From: a bacterium
GTDB taxonomy: Bacteria > Bacillota > Clostridia > Lachnospirales > Lachnospiraceae
DNA length: 64,000 bases
Direction of reading: 5' to 3'
NCBI GenBank assembly: GCA_023666335.1
Contig: JAMPCE010000002.1
Coordinates: 62,001 to 126,000, forward strand
In this document: positions 34,499 to 44,376 of the stretch, piece after piece
Numbering within the stretch: the first letter of the stretch is position 1
Layout: the number at the start of each line of letters is the position of its first letter
Translations under genes and position numbers: made by a program
Notes under the pieces: model-generated
Database searches by the model: none
The model's input: only the letters and a program-made list of their open reading frames with translations
Told to the model about the DNA's origin: nothing

Positions 34499-35953
34499 CT
34501 ACTTTCCGCTCCATGTACTCCGGGAAAACAGGATCAGGATCGGGAAGATCTCCAAGCGCCCTGCCAGCATGTCCACGATCAGCAGCAGCTTTGAAATCAG
34601 ACCGTAATCCCCAAAATTACAGCTCGGTCCCACGCTCTCCAGTCCCGGACCGATGTTGTTAAAACATGCCAATACCGCGGAAAAGTTCGTCATCGGCGAA
34701 AAGCCGTCTATGGAGATCACGATAAAGCTGAATACGATAATGAAAAAATAAGCCGCCAGATAAGCGTTGGTATTATCCAGTACCCGCTCCGTTACCATCT
34801 GCCCGTTGACACGCACCACCTGCACTTTCCGCGGATGCAGGATCTGCCGCACATTGCGCCGCAGGCTCTTGATCAAAAGCAGCGTCCTGCCGCATTTGAA
34901 ACCGCCGCCGGTGCTTCCCGCGCAGGCGCCCACGATCATCAGGCTCACAAGGATCGCTTTGGAAAAACTCGGCCACAGGTCAAAGTCGGTCGTCGCAAAG
35001 CCTGTCGTCGTCATGATACTCGCCACCTGAAATGCCGCGTGGCGCACCGTCTCGCCGATCGTTCCGTAAAGCCCCCGTATATTCCAGGCGATCAACAGGA
35101 CACTCCCTAAGACCGTCCCCAGATAAAACCGCAGTTCCTCGTCCCGAAACACGTTCTTCACCTGCCGGATCGCCAGCATATAATAGCAGCTGAAATTCAC
35201 GCCGAACAGCAGCATGAACACGGTGCACACATTTTGCAGATAAGGGCTGTAGCCTGCCATACTGTCATTCTTGATGCCAAAGCCGCCCGTGCCCGCCGTC
35301 CCGAACGCCGTACACACCGCGTCGAACAGCGGCATCCCGCCGAGCAGCAGAAAGACCACGTCCAATATCGTCAGAAGCACATAGATAAAGTACAGGATCT
35401 TTGCGGAATCCTTCATCTTCGGCACCAGCTTTTCGACCTTCGGTCCCGGGCTTTCCGCCCGCAGAAGATGCATCGTGTAGCCGTCGCTCTTCTCCCGCCC
35501 TCTGCCGATCGCCAGCACGAACACCAGAACGCCCATACCGCCCAGCCAGTGCGTAAAGCTGCGCCAGTAGAGATTTCCTTTCGACAGCGGCTCCACTTCG
35601 CTCAAAATTGACGCGCCTGTCGTCGTAAAGCCGGAGACCGTCTCGAAGAGCGCGTCCACAAAATACGGAATCTCCCCCGAAAAGTAAAAGGGAAGACAGC
35701 CTAAAAGGCTCATCATGATCCAGCTTGCCCCCACACAGACAAGCCCCTCTCTCGCATAGAAACCTTTTCGCGCTTTTCTGCACAGCAGATACAAAAGCCC
35801 TGCCGTCGCCAGTGTAATGACCATACCGGTCAAAAATCCGAAAACCGTATTTGTTTCACTGTGGTATATTGCGATCAGCAGGGCAGGTATCATAAACACC
35901 GCTTCCACCAAAAGAATCCTGCTGATAAATTTTCCCATCATTCGGTAATTCAT
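34499..35953 (-). CDS. trkH: TrkH-family potassium uptake membrane subunit
   Basis: 484 residues, about ten hydrophobic segments in the fourfold M1-P-M2 pattern. Selectivity-loop segments are visible: T-V-S-G-F-T-T-T-G-A-S, G-T-A-G-T-G-G-F-G, I-M-T-T-T-G-F-A and F-N-N-I-G-P-G. It translocates potassium (and protons or sodium), gated by TrkA encoded 11 bases upstream. Confidence 0.93.
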   Translation of the reverse strand: MNYRMMGKFISRILLVEAVFMIPALLIAIYHSETNTVFGFLTGMVITLATAGLLYLLCRKARKGFYAREGLVCVGASWIMMSLLGCLPFYFSGEIPYFVDALFETVSGFTTTGASILSEVEPLSKGNLYWRSFTHWLGGMGVLVFVLAIGRGREKSDGYTMHLLRAESPGPKVEKLVPKMKDSAKILYFIYVLLTILDVVFLLLGGMPLFDAVCTAFGTAGTGGFGIKNDSMAGYSPYLQNVCTVFMLLFGVNFSCYYMLAIRQVKNVFRDEELRFYLGTVLGSVLLIAWNIRGLYGTIGETVRHAAFQVASIMTTTGFATTDFDLWPSFSKAILVSLMIVGACAGSTGGGFKCGRTLLLIKSLRRNVRQILHPRKVQVVRVNGQMVTERVLDNTNAYLAAYFFIIVFSFIVISIDGFSPMTNFSAVLACFNNIGPGLESVGPSCNFGDYGLISKLLLIVDMLAGRLEIFPILILFSRSTWSGK

Positions 35954-35964
35954 ACTGCTCCACC

Positions 35965-37326
35965 TCAGGACTCAAAAATATCGTTGAGCTGATAAATGAC
36001 CTCGTCCCGTCCGGTCACGAGGATCACGGCGTCGCCCTTTTGATAGAACGAATCGCCGTTTGGTATCTCAAAGCTGTTATGTCGGTTAATGCCCGCCACA
36101 CGGATATTTTTCTTGAGCTTCAACTTTTTGAGCGGTTCTCCACAGTGCTTTGTATTTTCATCCACGATAAACTCGACTGCTTCTGCCTGTCCGTCCGCGA
36201 TCACATTGACCGCCAGCGCCGCTCCCGTCTGATTCCTGATCGCCCGCACATACCGCACGATATCGTTGCAGCAAAGATCTTTCGGACTGATCGTACTCCC
36301 GACGGGCAGGGAATCCAGCATCCGGTTGTTGGAAAGCCTGCCGAGTTTCGTGATGATCTGCGGCACGTTCGCATTGCTGCCGATCAGGGAGATAAACAGG
36401 TTCATCTCGTCCACACCGGTCAATGTGACAAGCGCGTCACATTCTCCGATCCCCTCCCGCTCCAGCAGAAATTCGTCTCCGGCGTCGCCGTGCACCACCG
36501 TTACATCGGGAAGCTGATTCGCCAGAGAAAGGCATCTGTCATGATCCTGTTCGATGATCTCCACCATGATGCCGTCCTGATTTAAGAGCTGCGCCAGATA
36601 GTAACTGAGCCGTCCGCCGCCGCACAGAAGCACCCGCTTCGCCTTGTGCGTGATGATGCCGATATTTTTGAGGAATACGGTCAATTCTCTGGTGGAAGCC
36701 GTCACAAAGATCCGGTCCCCCGCCCGCAGGACAAAGTTACCGTCAGGGATGATCGCCTTGCTGTCTCTGAGGACCGCGCAGACTAGGATCTTACATTTCA
36801 CAACATTTGCCAGATCGAAAAGCCCCACGTTGCAGAGTTTGGAATCTTCGCCGATCTTTAATTCCACAAGTTCCACCCTGCCCTTGGCAAACGTGTCCCG
36901 CTTCAAAAATCCGGGATACTTGATCAGCCGTTCCATCTCAAGCGCCGCCTGCCGCTCCGGATTGACCACCATAGACAATCCAAACAAATGCCGCATCTGA
37001 TAGATCTGATCCTTGTATTCCGGATTCCTGATCCTCGCTATGGTATGCAGTTTCGGGTTCATGCCGTGGGCAATGGTGCAGCAGAGGAGATTGACCTCAT
37101 CCGCTCCCGTCATCACGATGAGGATCTCCGCTTCCTCCACCCCGGCTTTCGAGAGCGTCGCCATAGAAGCGCAGTTGCCCTGCACCGCCATGATGTCGTA
37201 ACGCTCCTCACTCACTTCCAGAACTTCCGACTTCGCGTCGATCAGCGTGATGTCATGTCCCTCCGCCACCAACTGTCTGGTCAGCGTAGCCCCGACTTTT
37301 CCATCCCCCGCTATGATGATCTTCAC
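35965..37326 (-). CDS. trkA: TrkA potassium uptake regulator, two RCK domains
   Basis: 453 residues with two tandem RCK halves, each with a nucleotide-binding N and a C subdomain. First fold I-I-A-G-D-G-K-V-G-A-T-L and acidic strand end D-A-K; second L-L-C-G-G-G-R-L-S-Y-Y. Peripheral, cytoplasmic; binds NAD or ATP and gates TrkH. First gene of the trkA-trkH pair. Confidence 0.93.
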   Translation of the reverse strand: MKIIIAGDGKVGATLTRQLVAEGHDITLIDAKSEVLEVSEERYDIMAVQGNCASMATLSKAGVEEAEILIVMTGADEVNLLCCTIAHGMNPKLHTIARIRNPEYKDQIYQMRHLFGLSMVVNPERQAALEMERLIKYPGFLKRDTFAKGRVELVELKIGEDSKLCNVGLFDLANVVKCKILVCAVLRDSKAIIPDGNFVLRAGDRIFVTASTRELTVFLKNIGIITHKAKRVLLCGGGRLSYYLAQLLNQDGIMVEIIEQDHDRCLSLANQLPDVTVVHGDAGDEFLLEREGIGECDALVTLTGVDEMNLFISLIGSNANVPQIITKLGRLSNNRMLDSLPVGSTISPKDLCCNDIVRYVRAIRNQTGAALAVNVIADGQAEAVEFIVDENTKHCGEPLKKLKLKKNIRVAGINRHNSFEIPNGDSFYQKGDAVILVTGRDEVIYQLNDIFES

Positions 37327-37406
37327 TTTCCGTTTCCTCCGTCATGTAACATATTTCTCTTGATTCCTATTACAGGATAGCACGAAAAAGTCAAAAGTCA
37401 AGTTTC

Positions 37407-39245
37407 TCATGCGGGGATCCGCAGCACCTGCCCGATCTGTAAACCGTCACTGCTCAGTCCGTTCAGCCGCCTGATCGCGTCCACCGTCGTGCCGAAGCGG
37501 TTTGCGAGAAGCCAGAGCGTATCCCCCGCTTTAACCGTATAATCAAAATATGCCGAAGACTGCTCCGACGGGATCCGCAGCACCTGCCCGATCTGTAAAC
37601 TGTCGCTTGTAAGCCCGTTCATGCGCCTGATCGCATCCACCGATGTGCCGAAGCGGTTCGCCAAAAGCCACAGTGTATCTCCGGACTTCACCGTGTAATC
37701 AAAATATCCGCCGCCCGTCTCCGGCGTCTGTTCCGGCTGCGGCACATTCTGCCCGATCCCCTGATAAGTCTGATAGAGCGCATTCCAGGTTGCCGGACCG
37801 ACGACGCCGTCCGCCACAAGCCCCTTTCTTCCCTGAAAAGCCGTTACCGCCTGCTTCGTCCCCGCGCCGAAGATACCGTCCTGTGCCACCGCCGGAATAT
37901 CGGCATAATATTCCGCAATGAGATCCAGCAGGTATTGCAGCGTGATCACATCCTGCCCTCTTGCTCCCTGCCTCAGAACGGAAGCGGGCGGCACGGTGCC
38001 GATCCCGAGATTCGTGCCTTCGCTGTTTAACTCCGCAAGCCTTGTGACTGCCGTATAGAGGCTGGAAAGCTTATACCAGGTAGCCTTTCCCACGATCCCG
38101 TCCGCCGAAAGCCCGAAGATACTCTGAAATTTTCGGACTGCCGCCTGCGTGCTCTCCCCGAACGTTCCAGACGTGTCGGTGATCGCCGGTATCGCCGGAT
38201 AATTGACCCTGATCCGCTCCAGATACGTCTGGACCGTCTGCACATCCAGTCCCGAACTTCCCACTTTCAGGGACGTTCCCGGATAGGACGTCAGCACATT
38301 CGTTATGATATTCGTCTCCACGATCTCCACATCGTCAGGATAATAATAGCGCAGGATGCGGATCGGCGTATACCCCTGATTCGCCAGACTGACCGTTCCC
38401 CACTGGGAAAGCCCTGCGCAGGTCGTCGTGGTGCCGTTGCAGAAAGACGTAAAATAAGGCGCCTCCTGCCCCTGCCTGCGGACATATTCGTTAAAGATCT
38501 CGTCTGCGATCCGGCTGACGGATTCATAGATCGGTCTGCCGTAGACAAATGCCTGATCGTATGCAGTGCTGTTCGTGATGTCAAAAGAATACCCCTGCGC
38601 CCGATACCACTCCGTATAGACACGATTCAGGGCAAAGGTGATGATCGCATATATATTCGCCCTAAGCGCCGCCTCCGGCCATGTGGGATAGATCTCGCTG
38701 CTCGCCACATTTTTGACATAATCCGAAAAGGACACCTGCACATTGGAGGCTGCGCTGTTCGGCGTGCCCAGATGGACCGTGATCGGGTTTGGCACGGCGA
38801 CCTGCCGCAGCACCTGCTCCGCTTCCCCGCTCTGAAAAGCGCCTTCCGGCTCCCGCTCTCCTTCCTGAGAGACTGCCGGAGGACCGACCACAATCTGCGT
38901 CTGCATCCGCTCCCGCTGTGCGCCCTGCATCGGCACAAGGACAAGCGGAAGCACCGCCGATTCCCCCGCAAAGATCGGAATGTCCGAGACATAGACCGGC
39001 TCAAACCCTTCCGCCTGCGCGTATACATTGTACATGATATAAGGCGTTCCCGCAAAGTCCTCGTCCTGCGAATAACGCCTGTCTATGGTCTCAAGCGCCG
39101 CCTTTCTCGTCTCGCCGCTTTCATCCGTCGTCAGTTCATAGATACGATTCTGTTCATCGTCTAAGACAGTTACCTGTACGCCCTGCAAAGGCAGCGCATC
39201 GTGCGCCGTCCTCGCCTGCATGATCAGATATCCGATCGCCGTCAT
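37407..39245 (-). CDS. SpoIID-like, peptidoglycan-binding and LysM domain protein
   Basis: 612 residues from ATG 39245 (GGGAGG upstream); a GTG at 39251 is possible. No clear signal peptide. The N-terminal 100 residues resemble a carboxypeptidase-regulatory beta domain (V-Q-V-T-V-L-D-D-E). A SpoIID-type region follows (F-S-D-Y-V-K-N-V-A-S-S-E-I-Y-P-T-W-P-E-A-A-L), then two PG_binding_1 domains (each with F-G-x-x-T-x-x-A-V and A-D-G-I/V-V-G-K/P-A-T-W) and two nearly identical LysM domains (Y-T-V-K-S/A-G-D-T-L-W-L-L-A-N-R-F-G). Likely acts on or in the spore cortex or coat, although secretion is unclear. Confidence 0.8.
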   Translation of the reverse strand: MTAIGYLIMQARTAHDALPLQGVQVTVLDDEQNRIYELTTDESGETRKAALETIDRRYSQDEDFAGTPYIMYNVYAQAEGFEPVYVSDIPIFAGESAVLPLVLVPMQGAQRERMQTQIVVGPPAVSQEGEREPEGAFQSGEAEQVLRQVAVPNPITVHLGTPNSAASNVQVSFSDYVKNVASSEIYPTWPEAALRANIYAIITFALNRVYTEWYRAQGYSFDITNSTAYDQAFVYGRPIYESVSRIADEIFNEYVRRQGQEAPYFTSFCNGTTTTCAGLSQWGTVSLANQGYTPIRILRYYYPDDVEIVETNIITNVLTSYPGTSLKVGSSGLDVQTVQTYLERIRVNYPAIPAITDTSGTFGESTQAAVRKFQSIFGLSADGIVGKATWYKLSSLYTAVTRLAELNSEGTNLGIGTVPPASVLRQGARGQDVITLQYLLDLIAEYYADIPAVAQDGIFGAGTKQAVTAFQGRKGLVADGVVGPATWNALYQTYQGIGQNVPQPEQTPETGGGYFDYTVKSGDTLWLLANRFGTSVDAIRRMNGLTSDSLQIGQVLRIPSEQSSAYFDYTVKAGDTLWLLANRFGTTVDAIRRLNGLSSDGLQIGQVLRIPA

Positions 39246-39312
39246 CCACACATCCTCCCTCGCTGTTTCCCAAAAAGCCTATGCTATAGCGTATGCGGCA
39301 TGACGGTTGATG

Positions 39313-39351
39313 TGAAAAGGAGACAGCTTTGCATGCGCGCAGGCTGTCTCC
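39313..39351 (-). terminator. Terminator of the mannan operon
   Basis: On the minus strand GGAGACAGC and GCTGTCTCC (complement of 39343-39351 and 39319-39327) form a 9-bp stem followed by TTTT. It follows the last gene, the GH130 enzyme ending at 39378. Confidence 0.8.
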
Positions 39352-39377
39352 CTTTCCGTTCAATACTGTTGATTCTC

Positions 39378-40400
39378 TTATCGGATGCCGATCTCCGTGT
39401 CGCTCTCGGTCACGCGGCTGTTTTTCTTGATGTAGTCCACGATCTCGTCCAGCTTCGTGAACGCAAGACCCACATAGCTGTCCGCGCAGCCGTAGTAGAG
39501 CGCGATCTTGCCGCTCTCGGAATCGTGGATGGTCGCGCAGGGGAAGCAGACGTTGGGAACGAAGCCCCTCTCCTCGTACCACTCCTCGGGCGTGAGCAGG
39601 AAATTCTCACAGCGGTAAAGCACCTTAGAGGGATTGTCGATATCCAGGATCGCGCCGCCGATCGAGTAAACCAGACCGTTGCAGGTGCCGGACACGCCGT
39701 GGTAGAATAAGAGCCACCCCTCCGTGGTCTCGATGGGCGCTGCGCCGCCGCCGATCTTTACGGACTCCCACCACTCGCTGCCTCTCTCCATCACATGCCT
39801 GTGCTTACCCCAGTACACCAGATCCGGGCTCTCGCTCAAGAAGATATCGCCAAACGGCGTATGACCGGAATCGGAAGGACGGCTTAACAGCACATAATTC
39901 CCGTTGATCTTTCTGGGGAAGAGCACCGCATTCCTGTTGAAAGGAATGAAAGGATTCTCCAGCCTTGTAAAGGTCTTAAAGTCCGTGGTCTTTGCCATGC
40001 CGATGGACGCGCCGTAGAAATCCTGACACCAGATGATGTAGTAGGTGTCCTCGACCTTTACCAGACGGGGATCGTACGCATAGCGGGGCATGAAATCATT
40101 GCCTTTCTCGTCCTTAAAAGGAATCTTGTTTTTGTCAAATTCCCAGTGGATCGCATCTTTGCTGTGACCGAGATAAATATACGGTATACCGTTTGTCTGT
40201 TCACCGCGGAACACGCCGATAAATTCGTCTCCGTAGGGCATTACCGCGCTGTTAAAAATACGCGCCACGCCCTCCAGCGGATTCCTGCCGATGATGGGGT
40301 TCTCCGTGTACCGCCAGATCGGCGCGCCCACAAGGTTTGCGGGCTTCTCCTGCCAGGGCACATTCTTTACTACCGGACTGATCATTTTTACTTCGCTCAT
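39378..40400 (-). CDS. GH130 beta-1,4-mannooligosaccharide phosphorylase
   Basis: 340 residues, GH130 five-bladed propeller. Phosphorolyses beta-1,4-mannooligosaccharides to mannose 1-phosphate plus a shortened chain, in the cytoplasm. The catalytic aspartate of the family fits Asp110 in R-Y-A-Y-D-P-R-L; G-G-G-A-A-P-I-E and Y-H-G-V-S are also GH130 features. Shorter N-terminus than its neighbour, consistent with the GH130_2 type (mannooligosaccharide phosphorylase). Starts 48 bases after the MGP gene. Confidence 0.85.
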   Translation of the reverse strand: MSEVKMISPVVKNVPWQEKPANLVGAPIWRYTENPIIGRNPLEGVARIFNSAVMPYGDEFIGVFRGEQTNGIPYIYLGHSKDAIHWEFDKNKIPFKDEKGNDFMPRYAYDPRLVKVEDTYYIIWCQDFYGASIGMAKTTDFKTFTRLENPFIPFNRNAVLFPRKINGNYVLLSRPSDSGHTPFGDIFLSESPDLVYWGKHRHVMERGSEWWESVKIGGGAAPIETTEGWLLFYHGVSGTCNGLVYSIGGAILDIDNPSKVLYRCENFLLTPEEWYEERGFVPNVCFPCATIHDSESGKIALYYGCADSYVGLAFTKLDEIVDYIKKNSRVTESDTEIGIR

Positions 40401-40448
40401 AACTGTCTCCTTTTCTTTCTTATGATTTATTTTGGATTTCTCTTTTTC

Positions 40449-41621
40449 TTACTGTTCCTTTAAAAATTCCAGATTCTTTTTGATGAAGTCACACCGCTGC
40501 GCCACGCACTCCACCGAGCGGTAAGGGTCGCGCGGCGTGTTAAACACATAATCCGTCAGCTTGTCGATGGTCGTCGTTGCAACGTGCATTCTCGTATCGC
40601 TGGCTGCGTAGTAGATATACACGTCGCCGTTGTCCTTTGCGATCGCGCCGTTTGTAAAGACCACGTTGGAAACGTCGCCCACGCGTTCCCAGTTCCTGGG
40701 ACCGATCAACATTCCGGACGGCTCCGCGATCACCTTGGAGGGGTCATTTAAGTCCGTCGCAAACGCATAGATCACATAACGTAAGCCCGCCGCGGTATTC
40801 CGCACGCCGTGCGCAATGTGGATCCAGCCGTCCTTTGTCTTGATGGGCGGTGCGCCCGCGCCGTTCTTCGCCTCGGTGATGGTGTGGTATCTGCGGATGG
40901 AGGTCATCTTCTCCTCATCGACCACCGCATGGGTGATGTCGTCGCACAGACCGAAACCGATGCCGCCGCCCGATCCTGTCTCGATGAAATCATCCATCGG
41001 ACGGGTGTAGAACGCATACTTGCCGTCCACGAACTCCGGATGCAGCACCACGTTTCTCTGCTGGGGAGAACGCTTCGTCACCAGATTGGGCAGCCTCTCC
41101 CAAGTCTTCAAGTCCTTCGTCCGCACGATGCCCGCCGCCGCCACCGCCGCAGACAGGTCGTTCACCGTGGTATCCTTGCTCTCGGAACAGAACACGCCGT
41201 AGATATAGCCGTCCTCATGCTTCGTCAGGCGCATATCGTAAACGTTCGTCTCCTCCGGACAGGTGTCCGGCAGAAGGATCGGATAATCCCAGAAGCGGAA
41301 GCCGTCGATCCCGTTGTCACTCTCCGCCACGCCGAAGAAAGACTTTCTGTCGTTTCCCTCGATCCTGGCTACCAGATAATATTTCCCGTTCAGCTCGATC
41401 GCGCCCGAGTTCATCACCGCGTTGACGCCCAGCCGCTCCATAAAATAGGGGTTCGTCTCCGGGTTTAAGTCGAACCGCCAGGACAGCGGAATGTGCTCGC
41501 GCGTCAGAACGGGGTAGCGGTAGCGGTCGTAGATTCCGTTGTAGTCGTCCGCTTTTTCGTTCTTTCTCGCAACCAGTCTGTTATACTTCTCTAATTCTAC
41601 ATAATATTGCGGGTGTAACAT
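40449..41621 (-). CDS. GH130 4-O-beta-mannosyl-glucose phosphorylase
   Basis: 390 residues of the GH130_1 type. Converts mannosyl-beta-1,4-glucose and phosphate to mannose 1-phosphate and glucose. The long N-terminus ([14 protein letters not shown]) and Asp129 in N-V-Y-D-M-R-L-T match the known mannosylglucose phosphorylases; R-I-E-G-N-D-R and G-A-G-A-P-P-I-K are conserved substrate/phosphate-site segments. AGGAGG ribosome site about 9 bases upstream. The structured repeat copy B lies between it and the epimerase gene. Confidence 0.88.
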   Translation of the reverse strand: MLHPQYYVELEKYNRLVARKNEKADDYNGIYDRYRYPVLTREHIPLSWRFDLNPETNPYFMERLGVNAVMNSGAIELNGKYYLVARIEGNDRKSFFGVAESDNGIDGFRFWDYPILLPDTCPEETNVYDMRLTKHEDGYIYGVFCSESKDTTVNDLSAAVAAAGIVRTKDLKTWERLPNLVTKRSPQQRNVVLHPEFVDGKYAFYTRPMDDFIETGSGGGIGFGLCDDITHAVVDEEKMTSIRRYHTITEAKNGAGAPPIKTKDGWIHIAHGVRNTAAGLRYVIYAFATDLNDPSKVIAEPSGMLIGPRNWERVGDVSNVVFTNGAIAKDNGDVYIYYAASDTRMHVATTTIDKLTDYVFNTPRDPYRSVECVAQRCDFIKKNLEFLKEQ

Positions 41622-41679
41622 AAAAACTTTCCTCCTTACTTTTTTGTTTCATTATGATTCGGATGTCAAAAAGTACCTT

Positions 41680-42120
41680 TGAAAAATCCGCTGGCAGATT
41701 GGATAAAATATTCCCTCGTGTCAGGTTCCGTCATATGGATTTTCTAAAATATTCCAGAAAGGCTATGAAAGCGAACGAAACCGCCCTCTATTCGTCATCC
41801 GGACTCATGTCGGGCTTTTCGGGACATCCATGTCCCGAAATTTCTGTGCATTGCAGGAATATTTAAGAAAATCTCATATTCCTGCACAATGACAACTTCG
41901 GGGATATTTTACCCAATCTGCCACTTCATTTTATAGAATGTACCTTTTTGTCACCGAATCAACTTAAATGCTTACAATAACCAGCGTGAGCGGATATCAT
42001 TATCTTAAGGAGCCCCTTAAAAACCGTCGGCACTTAGTGAGGTTCTTTCGAGCTTAGTGCCGCTACGGTTTTTACGGAGCGGAAGCGCGGCTCTGTAGAT
42101 AATGATATCCACTCCCGCGT
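41680..42120 (-). repeat. Structured dispersed repeat, copy B, in the mannan operon
   Basis: Second copy of the element at 20313-20790. Module 1 arms 41693-41715 and 41900-41922 pair over 21 of 23 positions but share almost no sequence with the arms of copy A; the core and its GGGACATCCATGTCCC hairpin are well conserved. Module 2 has a perfect 14-bp stem (41992-42005 with 42097-42110), the boxes GAGCCCCTTAAAAA (42010-42023) and AAGCGCGGC (about 42083-42091), and a sub-stem AAAAACCGT/ACGGTTTTT replacing the GCG/CGC pairs of copy A. Lies inside the operon, so it should be transcribed. Confidence 0.8.
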
Positions 42121-42139
42121 CCGCATCTCACTGACCTAT

Positions 42140-43309
42140 TCAGTCAATCCCTCTCCTGATCACTTCCAAGCACATCCGCCCGTTATGGTACGGGCACTTC
42201 CACGGCTCCACGATCGGCTGTCCGCTCACCGCCTGCCCTTCCTTATTCACATCCCAGAACCACTCAGAGCCGTCCCGCTTGTCGATCACATACTCTTTGA
42301 TAAACGCCCACTCAGCCCGCGCCGCATCCAGATACTCTTTGTGCTCGGGCGCAAGCTGATACCCGTTCAAAAAGCCCACGACCGTCTCCGCCTGCACCCA
42401 CCAGATGCGGTTCTCGTTCACCACGCCCTTCTCGCACTCGTTGGCAAGCGAACGACCGTCAAACGCCACTTCGTAGACTTGACTCGTTAAGTCAAGAATG
42501 ATCGGCAGCATCTTTTCCTCATATGCCTTATCGCCCAGCACATCCGTCCCGCGCCGGATCAGCCACGCCGTCTCGATATCGTGACCGTAGGAGTGCAGAT
42601 CGAGGATCGTGTTCATTTCCCGGTCAAAAAACACCTCCTGTCTGTGCAGCTTCGGATTGTAGATCTTGTCCGCGATGGTGTCAAGGATCCAATAAAGCCG
42701 TTTCTTCACTGCGGCGTCACCGCTCACGCGGTACAGTTCCGTGTACGCCTCGAACACATGGAGCAGGGTGTTCATGGTCTTGTCCGCGATCACGCCGTTT
42801 TCGGAGAGCTTATCGTTCTCGATCTCGCGAAACTCCCGGTCAAACGCCTCCTTGTAGCCGATCTCATCCATGCAGCGCTCCTCGATGATATGGAACAGCT
42901 CCTTTGCCAGCGCAAGCGCGCTCTCGTCCTTCGACGCGTCGTAATAGGAAGAAAGGGCATAGATGGAAAACGCCTGATTGTAAGTATGCTTCGTGGTATC
43001 CTCCGGCGTGCCGTCATACGCTACCGACCAGTAAACGCCGCCTTTCTCATGATCCACGCAGTATTTTGTCATAAATTCATAGCCGTGATTCGCCTCCGCG
43101 AGCAGCGACTCGTCCTTTAACGTCATGTACGCATTTGCGAAAAACCAGGTGATCCGGCTGTTTAAGATGCAGCCTTTTACCGCCTTTTCATCGACCTTTA
43201 AGTCGTGATCCATATAGCCGTAGTAACCGCCATACTTCTCGTCCCGCAGCTTCTTCCAAAACGGGATGATCCCGTCTGTCAGATGCTGTCTCACTTCTTC
43301 CACCATCAT
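42140..43309 (-). CDS. Mannobiose/cellobiose 2-epimerase
   Basis: 389 residues from the first of two adjacent ATGs at 43309 (GGGGGAG upstream); the frame extends to 43348. An (alpha/alpha)6 barrel of the AGE/cellobiose 2-epimerase family: G-G-Y-Y-G-Y-M-D, N-S-R-I-T-W-F-F-A, G-H-D-I-E-T-A-W-L and W-W-V-Q-A-E-T at expected positions, with catalytic histidines in Y-G-H-D and near E-W-F-W. It converts the reducing-end mannose of beta-1,4-mannobiose to glucose, making the substrate of the neighbouring MGP. Its own promoter region has LacI-type palindromes. Confidence 0.9.
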   Translation of the reverse strand: MMVEEVRQHLTDGIIPFWKKLRDEKYGGYYGYMDHDLKVDEKAVKGCILNSRITWFFANAYMTLKDESLLAEANHGYEFMTKYCVDHEKGGVYWSVAYDGTPEDTTKHTYNQAFSIYALSSYYDASKDESALALAKELFHIIEERCMDEIGYKEAFDREFREIENDKLSENGVIADKTMNTLLHVFEAYTELYRVSGDAAVKKRLYWILDTIADKIYNPKLHRQEVFFDREMNTILDLHSYGHDIETAWLIRRGTDVLGDKAYEEKMLPIILDLTSQVYEVAFDGRSLANECEKGVVNENRIWWVQAETVVGFLNGYQLAPEHKEYLDAARAEWAFIKEYVIDKRDGSEWFWDVNKEGQAVSGQPIVEPWKCPYHNGRMCLEVIRRGID

Positions 43310-43352
43310 CCGATGCTCCCCCTTCTGTTTTGTGATTTCCATCCGCATCTAT

Positions 43353-43398
43353 AATTTAACTCGCCCTAGGCTAAATTTTAGCTAAAACGAGTTAAATT
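43353..43398 (-). promoter_or_regulatory. Palindromic operators before the epimerase gene
   Basis: AATTTAACTCG (43353-43363) and CGAGTTAAATT (43388-43398) form a perfect 11-bp inverted repeat around a perfect 12-bp palindrome TTTTAGCTAAAA (43376-43387). The half-sites resemble LacI-family sites. A TAAG-CTAAA-like match occurs upstream of the AraC gene at about 47203-47213. Likely binding sites for the LacI or AraC regulators of the locus. Confidence 0.65.
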
Positions 43399-43527
43399 AT
43401 AAACAACCGATAATTAAATTATAAGGTAAATTCCCCCAATGTCAACCAAAGATATCCATTTTTTGTAAAACCGTCATCTTTACTTAAATGAACATCGGTT
43501 TTTGTTCAATATCACCAGAAGCCCGCA

Positions 43528-44376
43528 TCAGCCTTTCACGGAACCGGCTGTCAGACCGCTGTAGATCTGCTTCTGGAACAGGATGAACACGATCAATGCC
43601 GGCAGCAGAGAAATGATTACGCCCGCGCAGATCAGATTGTATTTGCTTCCCTGCGGACCCACAAAGGTATAAAGCGAAGTCGCCACGGTCGGCAGCGTCT
43701 TTTTATCCTGCAAGTACAGATTCGCACAGTAATACTCGTTGTAAGTTCCCACGCCCTTTAAGATACAGGACGTCACGATCGCCGGTTTCAACAGCGGCAG
43801 CAGGATCTTTGAGTAGATCGTAAAGTAGGAAGCGCCGTCGATGATCGCAGACTCATCCAGCGAGACGCTGATATTTTCAAAAAACTGAATGTAAATATAA
43901 ATCGAGATAACATCCGTACCGCACATCATGACGATATATCCCGGCAGGGAATTGATGAAATGCAGTTTTGTCATGATCTCATACACCGAGATCTGCATCG
44001 CGATACCGGGCAGGAGCGTAGCAAAGAGGAACAGGCTTCTCACCAGACCGTTTCCCGGGAAAGAAAAACGGTTCAGCACATACGCAAGCGATGTTCCCAC
44101 CAGCACGGAGATCACCAGCACACAGACCAGTACGATCGTGGAATTGATAAAGCCCTTTCCCATATTTGCCTTGCTGAATGCCTGCACAAAATTTTCAAAA
44201 TTCAGCCAGCTTTCCGGCAGCGTCATCACATTGGTGGACTGATATTCCTTCTCCGTCTTAAATGCCGTGATCACGCAGGAGACGATTGGCAGCACCGCCA
44301 CAAAGGAAAAGAATACCAGCGACAGATATTTCAAAAAGATCAAAACATATTTTCCAATTTTTTGTATGACTGTCAT
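43528..44376 (-). CDS. Carbohydrate ABC importer permease (MalG type)
   Basis: 282 residues, six membrane segments. The EAA loop is visible (E-S-A-I-I-D-G-A-S-Y-F-T-I-Y-S-K-I-L-L-P). Directly abuts the MalF-type permease gene (44377). Part of the probable mannooligosaccharide importer; no ATPase is encoded in the cluster, so a shared MsmX-type ATPase elsewhere is expected. Confidence 0.92.
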   Translation of the reverse strand: MTVIQKIGKYVLIFLKYLSLVFFSFVAVLPIVSCVITAFKTEKEYQSTNVMTLPESWLNFENFVQAFSKANMGKGFINSTIVLVCVLVISVLVGTSLAYVLNRFSFPGNGLVRSLFLFATLLPGIAMQISVYEIMTKLHFINSLPGYIVMMCGTDVISIYIYIQFFENISVSLDESAIIDGASYFTIYSKILLPLLKPAIVTSCILKGVGTYNEYYCANLYLQDKKTLPTVATSLYTFVGPQGSKYNLICAGVIISLLPALIVFILFQKQIYSGLTAGSVKG

